This document shows, in pieces, positions 1-12,559 of a DNA stretch of 64,000 nucleotides. Under the pieces are notes generated by a model. That model made no database searches, was not told the origin of the DNA, and saw only the letters and a list, made by a program, of their open reading frames with translations. Position 1 is the stretch's first letter; every line of letters begins with the position of its first letter. This DNA comes from Apis mellifera (taxonomy: Eukaryota > Arthropoda > Insecta > Hymenoptera > Apidae), in the NCBI RefSeq assembly GCF_003254395.2, contig NC_037642.1, positions 1,582,501 through 1,646,500 on the forward strand. Direction: 5' to 3'. The translations under genes were made by a program, and so were the position numbers.

Positions 1-1419
1 CACCACCGACAATTATTTCTCATGCATTATTTATTTCGACCGCTGCACGGGGAGGGGGCAGGGTTGGCGCATTTTCAGCGTTCCCGCATTTTTGCAGGTC
101 GCGGCTTAATGCGGTAGAACACGTGAAAAATTGTCGTCGCATACCGCGCCACACGGCGTGGACCACCACGATGTTTTGCATAGCCTGTAAAATGCTCGAA
201 GAGCCGGATAATTAAGACCACGGCGAGGAAACTACAAGTTTTTTTTTCTTCGCTCTTCCTCTTTAATTAAGGCTTCTCCCGTGAACGATATAATGACGTA
301 TCAGGTTGGCACGTATTATTGTTCTCACAATATTGAATAAAAATTCGTATTATGTCATAAATCATGAATTTTAATTATGTACATTTTTTAAACAAAGTTT
401 CGATATATGTATAAACGAATAATTTATTTATTTTTTTTTTCAGTTTATTAACATTCCAATTTTAGAACATCCTGTATAATTCTTAGCCATTGAATTTAAG
501 ATTTTACAATACCAATCAATTATCTTAACCTTAAATATTATTATAAAATTTGGAAACAAGTAAATAAACCGAAATTACGAAGAAGTATATAATTCCAATG
601 TGTAAAGTTCAATTAAATAAATCCTTTTCCCATCCCATAATATAAATATACTAATATATACTATATATAATATATACTAATATATAGTTTAAATATACAT
701 ATATTTAGTTATAGATCAATCGTACAGATGGCGTGAGTTTACATAAATATATAAAATTTCCAATCTATATTAATATTTATCAACAATAAGATTAACATTA
801 AGAGGGTCTTAATATATATATACATTCGAGCTGAAATATATGGTGGAAGATTAACACGGAGGAAGGAGCCATCTCTAAACATCTGGGAGCATATTCTATC
901 CGGAGATATCCTCGCAAGTTGATCGCGACGGCCACCGAGTTACCCGCCCGTATGAATATTAAACGGTTTTTGAGCTGTTGTACAATTGCCGCGTCCTCGG
1001 TGGCCTGTTAAGTATACGTGGCCACGAAACCGTGTATTTGTCTAGTAAAATTAGCGATGCAATTATGCAAGGGGAACCGACGGAGTGACGGTTCCTGAGA
1101 CACGAGGGGTAAGCCCCCGAAGGGACGGGAGTTGAAATGCGACCGACCAAACAACGCCGAGGGAGACGAAATCGCGAATGTATTACAGCCGCTCGAATAT
1201 CGTTACCAATTAACGGTCCCAGGGCGACGAACGCAGGTCCGGCCATTAAAATGCATCGCGGCTCCCTCGTTAAACTTTTAACGGTGCAATGGAACGAAGA
1301 ACAGCAATTAAAAGATAGATGCTCCAAATTACGGTTCCGCTCCACCGTGCGGTTAACGGTGAAAACACGTTCACGTGGTAGTAGTAGTTTTTTGGAGTTG
1401 GTGGAACATTGATTTTTTT

Positions 1420-1463
1420 CTCTTTCTCTCTCTCTCTCTCTCTCTTTTTCTTTCCCTCTTCCC
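1420..1463. repeat. (CT)n microsatellite
   Basis: Pyrimidine tract TTTCTCTCTCTCTCTC and similar, extended by CTTTTTCTTTCCCTCTTCCC. No gene function inferred. Confidence 0.9.
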
Positions 1464-2204
1464 TTGTTTCGTTCCTCCGTTGCTCCCCGATGAGCAGCAG
1501 CTGGGGAAAGAGGGAATTTGGTGAACTACAAATTTTTAATAAGAGCTGGAAAATTTGGTAAATTTCCCTGTTATCGAATTTTGAATCGAATTCTTTTACA
1601 GAATCTTCTTTAAAATTTATTAAGATAAATATTTAATAATCTTCTTTCTTGAATCAGATCAAACTCTTTCGTTACTTTCATGTATTCACAAGCGATTGGA
1701 ATTATTGTATCTTTCTCTGGAAATGTAACATCAGTATTTTCTTTCTCACAAGAATTCTCAATAATAAAAATAAACTGATCTTTCTCAAGTGCTGTGCACA
1801 TTTTTGGCGGCTTTGAGCGGGAGAAATCGTAGTGAAAGGTTTAAGAAGGAAAGATATCAAACCAATTTTCTCCTGATTGAAATCTTCTCTTGGAGAAGAA
1901 ACGTTTATAACACAGGAGGCGTGTTTGCCACGATCGGCGAAGCAATTATATTATTACTCGTCCTGGTCGTCGTGGTGACGCCTCGCTTTCTGAGACGACA
2001 CGAGCCACAAGGAGGCAAGGAGAAGAGGAAACGGCGAAACTCCACTCCTCGCCCTCGGGTATACACCGTTGAAGAGCGAATGCAATCGCGACGAGGTCGC
2101 GTACCAGCCTCTGCTCGCGTACTCGGTTAAGTACACTTTATTAAGCATGCTGTCTGCGCGTTGCAGCATCCACTTACGTGGTAAATGGAATTACAAACGC
2201 ATCC

Positions 2205-2223
2205 CACCACCACCACCACCACC
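2205..2223. repeat. (CAC)6 trinucleotide microsatellite
   Basis: Six CAC units in a CpG-rich patch. It would read as His or Pro runs in the + strand frames, but no exon is supported around it. Confidence 0.85.
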
Positions 2224-5200
2224 AGCCGTGGATGCGGCTGACACCTTCCACGCCCGGTTTACGCGTGCACACGTTAAACCCAACGATCATGGAGGCGTTA
2301 TGTTTGCGCGATCCTCCACGATCCCGCGCCCGCGGCTCCGCGCCAAATTGCTCCACGCCCTCGAATTAAATACCGAGCCGGTATTTCTTGAACGAGCGAT
2401 GGAATTCGATGGAATTTTGGAAAATGGAAAACGGGAGGCGATGTACTTCCACGATGTAATCGATAAATGAATTTATATTTGATGTAATATTTCGTTCGAA
2501 TTTTAGAGAATCGTACGAATAAGTTATTTAAGATAAAAAGTATCTGTGATAAAAAGGATGAGTATTTACTCGTCGATGCAATATTTTGACATTATTATAT
2601 ATTATATAATTTTCTACGTGCAAAGAGACACACAAATTCAATAATTTTAAACTTCTGTACAAAATACTTTAGTCTTCTCTTTCATCCCTTTCCAAATCAT
2701 CAATCACAGATTCAGTCACGAATTCGTGCATCTATCGAAAGTTGTTTCCCTTCCCTCCCCCTCCTCGTCTCGCTCAAACGAACTATAATTGAGGTTGGTG
2801 GATCGTGGAAGGGAACGGAGGAGGAGGGGGGAGGGGATGAAAATTCCGCGGCGTCGGCGCCGAATTCAGCTTCGGTCGAGCGAATTACTCGCGGAGGACG
2901 CGAGGCGCGGCTCGTTTATCAAATTCGCTCGGTATGCGCCGCATCAAAGACAGGGCCGTTGATTTATTAAATTGCGGCCCGGATGAAACCGTGGCTGCGC
3001 CGCGAGGAAAGAGGAATCTATTAACGGTGGATTCGACGTCACCAGACGTCGTCTATTTCGAATGGGAAGAGGAGGAGAAGAGGGAGGAGAACAGACTCCT
3101 TCCAAGAAGACAAAATTATTAAAGTTCGCTACGTACACATTTATCTTCTGCCTGTGCGCGCGCGCGCGATGGCTCCTTCCTGTAAATACATCGAAGGTGA
3201 TGAAAAGCGACTTGTTTACCCCCGTCATCGCGCCACTTCCGGGAACGAAAAAAAGTTTTCCACGAGGGATCTTTTTATTTTGGGGGTAGAAAGTTTCGCG
3301 AGGATGCGATTCAACCCCTTCTCTGGTGCAGCTGAGAGGAGTATCCGTGGATGTATGTTTGATAACGAAAGATGGATTGTATAATTGTTGAAAGATTTAT
3401 CAATTTTTAAGTATGAATATGCATTGTCATATGCATAAGATTAGACTTAGGCAGAAGAAGATGTATTTAAATCTTTAGTTATGCTATTTTAAAATGTTAA
3501 ACTTATAGATATATTTTTTACTGAATTAAATTTCGTTTCATCAATCACCATTATTTCATTTACTCTCGTCATTTTATTTTCTTAAAAGAAAAAAAAAAAA
3601 GAAGCATATCCAAAGATGTATTTATCTCTAGATTTTTCTGTACAGCGATAATTAAATTGTGCACAAGAAAAGCCATCTTTCCTCTTTTCTCTCTCTCTGT
3701 GCAACTAAAGATAAAGTAGAAGGATCCGTGCCTAGTAGAATTCCGGCACAATAGTCGTCCACGGCACAACCATTAATTAGATTCGCCATGAAATAAGGAT
3801 GGAAGAGGAAGTTGGCCAAATACGAAGGAAGATGAACGCAGGTGTTGCGACGACGGCCAAGAAGCGGAGAGAGAGAGAGAGGGGGGAAAACGTATCTCTC
3901 CTTGAAAGTAAATCGGAGGAGTAGGGCTGCTCCTCGGCCGGAAATGAGGCTTGCCAAGCACAATCTCCGGTCAGGGAAGGCCTCTCCATTTTGTTCTTTG
4001 TGATGTGTCCGCAATAATTGAAAATGTCCGCGCGGACTCGAGGGACTTTGTGCTCCCCTTTCTTCGAGCAAACTCCACTTCGCGGCGGGCCGCCCCCTTC
4101 CGAGGCCGAATCGCGTCATTATTGTCGAGGGAGCACAATGGTCCCGTGAACGGACACAATCGAGGGAAACTCGCGTTTAACTCGCGAATCTCGCGGTTCG
4201 TTGCCGTTCTATGCAAATATTCTTCTGGCGATCATGTCTGAATCAACCCTTGTTTGCGAAGAGGGATGTTTTCTTCTTTTCGAGGAGGGGATCACGTTGA
4301 TTGAGGGAAATGTACGTGTGGCTTGATAAATTAGATTTTTTTTTGTGCCTTGGAAATGTTGTAGACTCGTTGAAAGATTTTTTATTACTGTGAAAAAATA
4401 AAGTTGTTAGATTTCATTTGAGAAAGTGCAATTCAATATTTATATATTGAATTTCTATTATAAAAGAGAGAATATCTGAAGATTTTTGGAGAGGATTTAT
4501 ATATTCCACAGTTTTATTTTTAGATTGCTCCATTTTTTAGAATTCATACATAATAAATAAATAAAAATAAATTAAGTTTAGTTGGATTAAAAATAAACAC
4601 TGTAGATAAAAATTGCAAAATATGATATATAAATAAAGTGATATAAATTCAAATAATACATTTCATCCTTTTTTATTTTAATGAAATCAATCTTTAGAAT
4701 GAAACTCTTTCTGACAAAAAATAATTAAATAATTACAAAGAAACTCAAGTACTCATTTAATGTGAATTTGACGAATATTAAATAAATTCAATTTTTTGCT
4801 AGTTTTTGAAGAATGGAGAGATTAAAATTATCAAAGAGCAAAAACTATCGAGTAAAATAAAAGTACGAAGAAGAAGGAAGAAAACCTTTTTTTCCTTTTT
4901 TCAATTCAAAGATATCAGCTTGCACTTAAAACATGTTCGACATTTTTTCCCGGATCGATACTCTGGATCGTTCCTTCATCGATCGACGTTGACGGGCCAA
5001 TCGGCCATTAAGTATATCCTACCGATCGCAAAAAAGGAACGCAATCAATCTTCCATAAGTCGAAGTCTTCGAAGAAACACTCGCTTTATCGCACGTTCGA
5101 TCGATACGAAGGAAAATGTATAACGTATAAGAGCGAAATCTCTATGTGTCGCAAGAAATTCTCGATCGAGAATCTCGAAACATCGGCCCCCCTCGACGTG

Positions 5201-5253
5201 TGCAGCCAATAGTTTCGTCATCGATCAACCAGCTGGGGGAAGAAAGAAGGGAA

Positions 5254-5276
5254 GCGCGCGCGCGCGCGCGTGTGTG
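5254..5276. repeat. (GC)n/(GT)n alternating purine-pyrimidine tract
   Basis: Alternating GC from 5254 to 5270 followed by TGTGTG, about 90 bases before the acceptor of exon A. Alternating GC of this length is a classical Z-DNA-prone sequence. Confidence 0.85.
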
Positions 5277-5365
5277 ATTTTCATTGAGTGGCATGTTTCG
5301 ATTTGCATGTATATCGGTTGAGTGGAAGGAAGTTAGCAGCTCATAGATCTCTTCTTTGGTTTCAG

Positions 5366-5475
5366 GTAGCAGCGAGGAATCGAGACCTGGGGGTGGGGAT
5401 CCTGGAAAGTTGGGGGTGAAGAAACCAAGACCGAAGGCTTCGTCGCCCAACCGACAGGGACCACAGCAGTGCCAG
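5366..5475 (+). CDS. C2H2 zinc-finger protein, internal exon A: basic lead-in and first zinc-binding Cys of finger 1
   Basis: Internal coding exon of a probable nuclear DNA-binding regulator. It follows a good acceptor (pyrimidine-rich tract ending TTTCAG at 5365). The first two bases finish a codon from an upstream exon. 36 codons follow, starting SSEESRPGGGDP and ending GPQQCQ, up to a donor of form CAG|GTTGGT, which is weaker than consensus. The segment KKPRPK is a plausible nuclear localisation signal. The final Cys-Gln is half of the CX2C zinc knuckle; the other half (Val-Cys) opens the exon at 20327, and both boundaries are phase 0. That join giving CQVCGKVF is the main reason I accept this exon. 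Additional AGs at 5368-5369 and 5371-5372 could act as alternative acceptors but would need a different upstream phase. No upstream exon supplying the N-terminus was recognised in the window. Confidence 0.85.
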
Positions 5476-5553
5476 GTTGGTTTTATTATGTACAATTGAA
5501 AACTCGAGAATCTTTAACAAGGCTGTTTTAATTTTGTTTAATTCTTTTCTCTT

Positions 5554-5573
5554 CTCTCTCTCTCTCTCTCTCT
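5554..5573. repeat. (CT)n microsatellite
   Basis: CTCTCTCT run ending TCTGTC, 80 bases downstream of the exon A donor, within intron 1. Confidence 0.9.
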
Positions 5574-6060
5574 GTCTTGTGGAAATTTCCGTATAGAGCA
5601 TTCTTAATCAATGTAAGTCACATCTCTTTGTTTATATTTATTGTTTGAACTTGACGTATTAATTAAATAATTATTCGAATACTTTATTGATTTAATTTAA
5701 TTTGAACGATAAAGAGATTTTTGGAACCAATTTTTAGGGATTATCTTTTATATTGATTGATTTCACGCTATATACGTGAATTAAAATGTATACAGTTTAA
5801 TTCGAATTTTTATCCTTTTATGCAAATATCGTATTTAATCTCAAGATTGATTCTTCTAATGAATGAATGATTAGATTATCTCTTTCGATGTACTCTATCA
5901 TCAAATGTTTTCTTTTTATTCAATTAATTCTATTAGAAATTTTGAATACTGAATAAACTTTCTATATATTTTTCACGATATCTTCTCATTTGTATAAAAG
6001 AGAAAATATTAATTTGTCAATATTAATAACATTAAGAGCGAAAGACTAGATGTACACCGT

Positions 6061-6078
6061 ATATATATATATATATAT
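6061..6078. repeat. (AT)9 microsatellite
   Basis: Uninterrupted AT dinucleotides in intron 1. Confidence 0.9.
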
Positions 6079-6586
6079 CTATACATCGTTTAACACAGAA
6101 AAGCAATTTCATGAACAATTTAAAAAAAAAAAGAAAAAAGGAAAAGGAAAAAGAGAAACACTTCTCACTTTTCCAATACTAAACCCCCTGACACAATTTC
6201 CTTTCAACGTCTGAAACACAAAAGATGTCATTCCACGGTCGAATTCACGCGGAAGGAAGAGATAACGGAGGCGAGAATTCGAAACACGTTTTAATGTCAA
6301 AGTTGAATCGTCGATCCGATCACAGTTCCCGATGACGTTCGTTCGACAATTTTATTAGCTCGTGAAGACCGGCTACCGAAGAGAATTTCCAGTGAAAATC
6401 GTGGAGGGACAGTTCATTAGCGGCGATCGAATTAAAAGAACGAATCGATAGCGAACGAAGCGTGGCTCGCGAAACCGCAAGTCTACGAAATCCGTGCTTT
6501 TATTCCTCCCGTTTCGCGTTTTTACTATTGTTCCACTTGTACTTCACGTTTTATCGCTTTTGTTTCCCTAGGCAGTTTGCTTTTCG

Positions 6587-6612
6587 TTTTTTTTTTTTTT
6601 TTTTTTTTTTTT
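6587..6612. repeat. Poly(T) tract of 26 bases
   Basis: Uninterrupted T run in intron 1, followed by further T-rich DNA to 6670. Not adjacent to a recognisable retrotransposon end on either strand. Confidence 0.9.
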
Positions 6613-8562
6613 CGTTTACGATTCTCGTATCTTGCATTCTACGATATTATTTTTTTCTTTTTTTTTTTATTTCTTCTGCGGTTTCAGTTTCCTTGTATAT
6701 TTTTCGAAATAAATTCTTTTCTTTTTCATTGCATTCTTCGTTTTGTCTATATATGTATATATATATTTTTTTTAAGGCAGAATCTATAAATATTTGAATT
6801 TCAAATTGCCTCGAAAGCGATTGGAAGAAATATTGAATATTAGGAAATTGTTAAAAACGTAATAAAATTGTACAGAAATTATTTAATATCATTAATGGAT
6901 TAAATTGTTAACTTTCAATCTTTAATTTGATAAATTTTAAATAGATTTTGTTAATTTTTAATGTTGTGTATACATTCAAGTTTCATTTATTTATTATGCT
7001 TGTTATACGATTTATTCGAACAAAATTATCTTTATTCCATGAATGATTCGTTGTATTATATTATTATCATGTAATAGAGAGTACAATTATTTGTTATTAA
7101 TTGCTCATTCAGATTTTACAAATATTACGTAGCTTTAGCGTTTCGAGTACATATCTGTGTAACTATCGAATTAGGGCAAAAGTTCAAGGCCGTTTCGGAA
7201 CCATCCGCTTCGTTAGTCCGGTTCGATTTAATTTCTATTCCCAGTTTCTGAACAAAGTCAAGAGAAATATTGGGATGAGCTCTCTCTCTCTCGATTTGCA
7301 ATTTTATTTATTACCTTGAACTCTATTCCAATATATTTCTTTTCTCTATCCTTGATTTACATCTTGATTTTAGAATGAATTATTTATATTTATATTTTTA
7401 TTCAAATTAATAACGTTTCGTTACAATTCTCCAATCTTCTTGATAATTGCGAATAAATTTAAATCGAAACGAAATTTAATTTATAAAACTCGTGTTAAAG
7501 AACATGTAACATTGGTATTTTTCGATAACATTAAAGTGGAAAATTGGACGATGAGGGAAAATTTTTTCGATTGAAAAGTTTATCTACCAAACCGAAATTA
7601 ATTGTTGAAAATCTAATAATTCGATTAAATCTATTTGTATAATCGTCGAAATTTACCTAACCAGTTAAACGCTCGAACGCTCCGCTTAGATACAAATGGC
7701 TCTAGAATAAATGTAGAAACGACTACATCCGTGACATTCTCTGTTAATTTACGTCACGATGAATTTCCTGTATGTTAATAATTAAACACATTCGCTGTGT
7801 ACGGGGCGAATAACATAAACTGATTTTCGAATAGATCCAGCTCAGCAAATTTAATTTTATCTCTTTGAAGATATTTCGGCGGCGACCGTGTTTAAATTTA
7901 ACATTAATTAAACACTGTTTCTTATACGATTATTGTCTCTCAAATGTATCGAATCCTTTGAAGAATATCTTCGAATTTCCATTCAATTTTCATTTGATTG
8001 AATAACAATTTTCACAATAATTGTTTCATATCTCGTTCTTAAAAGAATATTATAATATTTTTAAATTTAATTTTAAAAATATAGATTTTCAAGAATATAT
8101 TTATTATATTCTATGACAAATTAAATTTAAATTTCTGATAACATAAGATTCGCATGGATAGTCAATCACATTTGATATACAAATAAAAATAATTTTGAAA
8201 TGTAGCAATGAGTTAAAAGTCAGAATATTATAAGATGGAATTTATATTACGATTAAATTCAAATTTATCTCTTAATCCAATTGTCTCACTTTTTCAATTT
8301 TTTATATATATTTTTTCGAGGCAAGTCATCCCACCTTGAATATGCTTAACTACCAAATAAATACATTTCAATTAGTCTCTTTCTCAATTAATCTCAATTT
8401 CAAAATCTTCGAATCTCCATACCCTCCAAAAATTCCCAAAATTCCCCACAAGTGTTCGATCTCTCGTCTATCGTTTCACTCTCAACAAACTCCTCCCTTC
8501 AAATTCAAAATCCTCGAAATATTCGTCCAAATTAATCGATCATTCGACAATCCGTACATATC

Positions 8563-8682
8563 ATGGATGACCAAAGCGTCGTTCAAACACGCGTTTTCGC
8601 GTACACGCGTGACCCAGATACAGATCGGTATGAAATGACCGGAACACGAAAGCCACATTTCTATCGATACCTATTTATGCAG
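8563..8682 (+). CDS. Candidate alternative first exon (speculative)
   Basis: An ATG at 8563 opens 40 codons (MDDQSVVQTRVFAYTRDP...YLFMQ) ending precisely at a consensus donor, CAG|GTGAGT. The end is phase 0, the phase required to splice into exon B at 20327. A transcript starting here would give an isoform whose finger 1 lacks its first cysteine (FMQVCGK), leaving fingers 2 and 3. Support is only the ATG, the open frame, the good donor and phase; a phase match alone happens one time in three by chance. No conserved domain is visible. It lies at the edge of a GC-rich island that could hold a promoter. Confidence 0.15.
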
Positions 8683-9552
8683 GTGAGTTTGCAGGCAACA
8701 GCCGAACCGGTGTACACACACGTACACGGAGGTCGCGTTTCACCAACAACGGTGGACAATGTGTAACTCGGAAAGGCTATTGAATATTCAGGCGGCACGA
8801 TCCTCGAGCATCCACGGGGAACACGCCGCCTCGTCGAGTGTAACACACGAACGCAATATCTCTTCGTTCGCGTAACCGAGCAGCGTAGTTACGTCAAGGA
8901 CCATTTAAAGGAGTACGCCTGTTTTTCCTCTCTTTGTCTTTGAGCGCCGTGTTTAAGTTACGTCACGTTATGCCGTTATTCTCTTTATTCGTTTCTCTCT
9001 TTTTATTTTATTTCAGCAAGCAGGGGAATATTCGAAGAATATGAAATGTAACTTTACGAGAATAGCGAGTGGAGAGGATTTTTGAATACGTAAAATCATT
9101 TACAGGATATTAATAGATTTTTAGAATTGTTCGATATATTTGAATAAATCTATTTAAAAAAAAAATAGGAAAACGAGTTCGAAGGAAAACAAACTGCATC
9201 TCTCAGCCCTCAGCCCTTTTTAAGTACATTTTCCCCCGACGAAAAGATCGAGTTAACTCGATATCTAATCCGATCCATTATCTCGAAACGAGCATCTTCG
9301 TCTCGTATTAGAGAATTGGATAGCCGGGAAACGAAGGGCCGTGAATTACGGTCCGCCTTGTTACATAATTAAATGATGGCCTGGCCGACTTGTTGACAAG
9401 CCCCGTCGATGTATCGAGTTAGCGACGAATTAAGCCGATCCTCCACGGCTCGATTATGGCTCGGATATCGGCGTTAAGGAGAAGGAGAAGGAGGGAGGCA
9501 AGACCCGGGGAGAAGTGGCTTCTGGTTCTCGTGGTTCTCGCTCGACGGTGAC

Positions 9553-9645
9553 GTCGATCGCCACCCTGTAATTTTACAGGAAATTAATAGTTACTGGTTG
9601 CACACCGGTGGATCGTGAAAACCTTGGCGAGTCGATCGCCACCCT
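9553..9645. repeat. 15-bp exact direct repeat enclosing a palindrome
   Basis: GTCGATCGCCACCCT occurs at 9553-9567 and again at 9631-9645, 78 bases apart. Between them, overlapping the end of the first copy, is the hairpin CCTGTAA-TT-TTACAGG (9565-9580). Probably a paired regulatory-protein site or a chance repeat. Confidence 0.7.
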
Positions 9646-10065
9646 CCGTTTTATCCCTCAATTATCGGCAATTCGTCGTTCGCCGTTTGATACTTTTTTA
9701 ATCGACGGCGACCATTTTCAACCCTTTCCAATTTTATCGATACAAATGCTTTTAATAACTTTTAACTCGTAATTTTTAGAACAGTTTTTTTTCTTCTGAG
9801 AGGTCTGTTAAGTTTGAAAAGTTGAGCGAAGAATAAAGCCAATCACTCGCTCGTAATGATATTTTATATATAAGTATAAATTGAAAATAAAAGAATGTTC
9901 TATTGTATTCGGTTAATTTCGATTTAAAATGGTGGAAAAGTAATATTTTACTGGAAAAAGAGATACTTTAGTATTAATTAAAGAGCATATTATTAAAATT
10001 GTAATTATCGTGTAATTGTAAAAGTGTAACATTCAATTTTATTGTTAATAATAATTATATTTTCA

Positions 10066-10450
10066 CGAAAAAAGTAGTTGAAAAATTGTGTGACAAATCT
10101 GAATTTTGATAAGTTTTATCCTTGACACTATTAGGTTCTATGCATATTTTTGTATCTTTATTAAAATTTAAAGTAAAAATAGCTCATTTTATTTCAAGCT
10201 ACATTTTCCCAATGTAACGTATGATAATGTAATCCTCTAAAGGAATATAAATCAAACCTAATTTTCCCAAACTTTGATCTTGTCATTTGTATCTTTATTA
10301 ATAATTCAAGAGCACCCAATTTATTTTTTATTTAAGGCAAAATTTGTTAAATACATGAATAAAAAATGTAGCTGAAAAGTTACGTAAAAAAATGTGAAAT
10401 ATAACAAATTTCAACCTTGACATAATTTTTAGAATTCTACTGTTCATACA
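10066..10450. repeat. Degenerate direct duplication
   Basis: A stretch near 10066-10140 (GAAAAAAGTAGTTGAAAAAT ... CCTTGACA) resembles one near 10362-10425 (AAAAAATGTAGCTGAAAAGT ... CCTTGACA). Divergence is high, so this could be an old duplication or two relics of one transposon family. The call was made by eye. Confidence 0.3.
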
Positions 10451-11179
10451 CACATGTAACAATTGCTCATAACAAATACATACCAATCAACTTAAGGGAT
10501 ATTTTAATTACAATTTATTAATATTAATAATATTATAATATTATAATATTAATATTATAATAATTCAAAGTAATATTCTTTTAAATAAATATTACGTGTA
10601 AATGAAACATATGATTTTATTATGAAATAAACGTTCTTTATCGGATTAATAATTGAAAAGATAAATTAAATTACTATATTTTTAAAATAAAATTTAGATT
10701 TATTTATAAATTATATAAAATGGAAAAAATATTTAAATTTAAACTTAATTTTCTTTGACAACTATATTTCTTATTAATTATTTTCAAAAGTTTCTTATAA
10801 TTTAGGATCATATTCATTGATCAAATCTGCACGAATTTCGAATTTTATTAATTATTAATCAATCACTATTATCAAATTTCATTAACATATCTTCCCTCAT
10901 TTCTACATATATTCCATCTCTCTCATTTCGAATGTTTTCAAAGACTCGTATTACAATCTTCATTGTTATTACAAACTGTTTATTAACGTCATCATTAATG
11001 TTACGCTCGATGTAAACATATTTATGTAATTTCGAAACATCCCTGACACTCTTTGTCACGCTTCCTCAACAAACTATACACCACAATCTCTCTCGAAATT
11101 TTCCCTTCGTCGTTCTCACAATTATCGGTCACACAATTATCGCGCAGAATCGTGTAAATTTTCGTAGTCACACCGACTG

Positions 11180-11830
11180 TGTGCGTCCACGTGTTCATTG
11201 TCAAGGGACCCTTCGTAACGAAGATCACAGGCGAGGAACGTTGGAGATAATTCGAGCGATTGCATCGATCCTTTCGAGGATACCTGGCATGTATACTTTA
11301 CGTGTGTGCGAGAGTGGTCGATTCACGGTAATCCGAAAGCGGAGGGGAACCGAGCACAATGGGAATAAACCGATCGAACGGCGGGCGAAATCTGATGGCG
11401 CATTCCTTCTCCCGCTGCAGTTCACCAACTCTGTGTTCCTCCGTGTTCCTCGAGGATATATTTCCCCCTCCACACGGATGCACGCACGCATGCATCCCGT
11501 ATACATCCGATAACATCAAGCGCAAGAGAGGTTTCGAGAGTCGTCGACCCCGAAAGTCTTTTCCTTCCGATCCGAGGATCGAGACTGCAACGTGCTCGGC
11601 CAATGATCGGCCCGATAAGCGTGCACCTCTTTCAGGGGAAACGGCCGATCCGTATCCGTAGTATCCCGAGTTATGGGACGTTAAAGCGTGCCGCTCGCAG
11701 ACCGTGTAGATCGTTAAGTTAATTAATTGGGTAGGAAGTTGCCGGTTGTACCTCTCGGCTCGGCAGACGTTGTGCGGCCTTCGTGGAACACTTGCGAGGA
11801 TCATCCCAGCCTCGGCGAGATGAACTGATC
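11180..11830. other. GC/CpG-rich island in intron 1
   Basis: CpG-dense, lower-AT DNA within an AT-rich intron. Open frames run on both strands here, as expected from low stop-codon density, and none resembles a protein family. A regulatory element or alternative promoter is possible. Confidence 0.4.
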
Positions 11831-12559
11831 GGCACTGATCGATGAAGTGGTTCGTTAGAATTTATGGAGATGATTACGCGGTTTCGTATCGGATAAAATT
11901 TTAGGAATATATAATTAGATGGGCAAGTTATGGTTCGAATAATCGTAGCGATGAATTACGAATTTAAAGTGAATGGATCAATTGTAATGAATTTAAACAT
12001 CGTTAGTCTTGAAATAACTTTACTTGGAAATTTTTAAAAATAATTTTTCCGAGTTCAATTGGGTTCTTGGTTTAAGAAGATTTTGATTGAAAAATTTATT
12101 GAGAATTGAAAGAATTCTTTCGAAGAATTTATTGAAGTGGGTGTTGATTTGACATGTTTGAAAGTTAAAGAATTTTCGAGAAATTTAATATGTAATATTA
12201 ATCTTTTATGATTCAATCTCTGTCGCATTTTAAACTTGTGATAGATTAGGAATAGATTATCATAAAAGGGAAATCATTTTAACAAATATAACCGCGTTAT
12301 CTGATAAAAAGAATTATATTTCCAATAATTCATTCCTATTCCTATTACTTCCACAAATTTTCTTAATCAATATCAGCTTCAATGTAAACCTTTCGAAATT
12401 AACATATCGTTATCAACGAAATAATTTACATTCCTTATCTCGACCTCTTCCCCTCAAAATTATGAATAATCCTACGTCTAAATAATCACGACGAATAATC
12501 TCACGTCTCCTTCTCCCCCCTCCTACATAATAATAGTTAACAGACACGCTTCCGTCAGA

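Larger units (their letters stand above)
1..5365. other. Non-coding region upstream of exon A, probably an upstream intron
   Basis: No exon with a family signature was found here. The stretch alternates AT-rich DNA (300-840, 3380-3660, 4330-4800) with GC/CpG-richer patches (about 860-1390, 1900-2450, 2750-3310, 3840-4230, 4960-5300). Exon A needs a preceding exon ending one base into a codon, and none was recognised, so this is likely intron, though a short 5' exon could be missed. The open frames in the patches show no protein family and overlap on both strands. Confidence 0.5.

Noticed and set aside
2069..2470. 133-codon frame with a Pro run from the CAC repeat
   Set aside because: No ATG/AUG start preferred at the listed beginning, composition driven by GC-rich microsatellite DNA, overlapping open frames on the other strand.
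3652..4119. 155-codon frame on the - strand
   Set aside because: Ser/Arg-rich low-complexity translation of a GA-rich patch, with competing frames on both strands.
11298..11804. 168-codon frame on the - strand
   Set aside because: Lies in a CpG island with three overlapping open frames; the product looks like random translation of GC-rich DNA.
11925..11950. GGTTCGAAT resembling a tRNA B box
   Set aside because: No matching A box or acceptor stem can be folded around it. No other tRNA was seen either.
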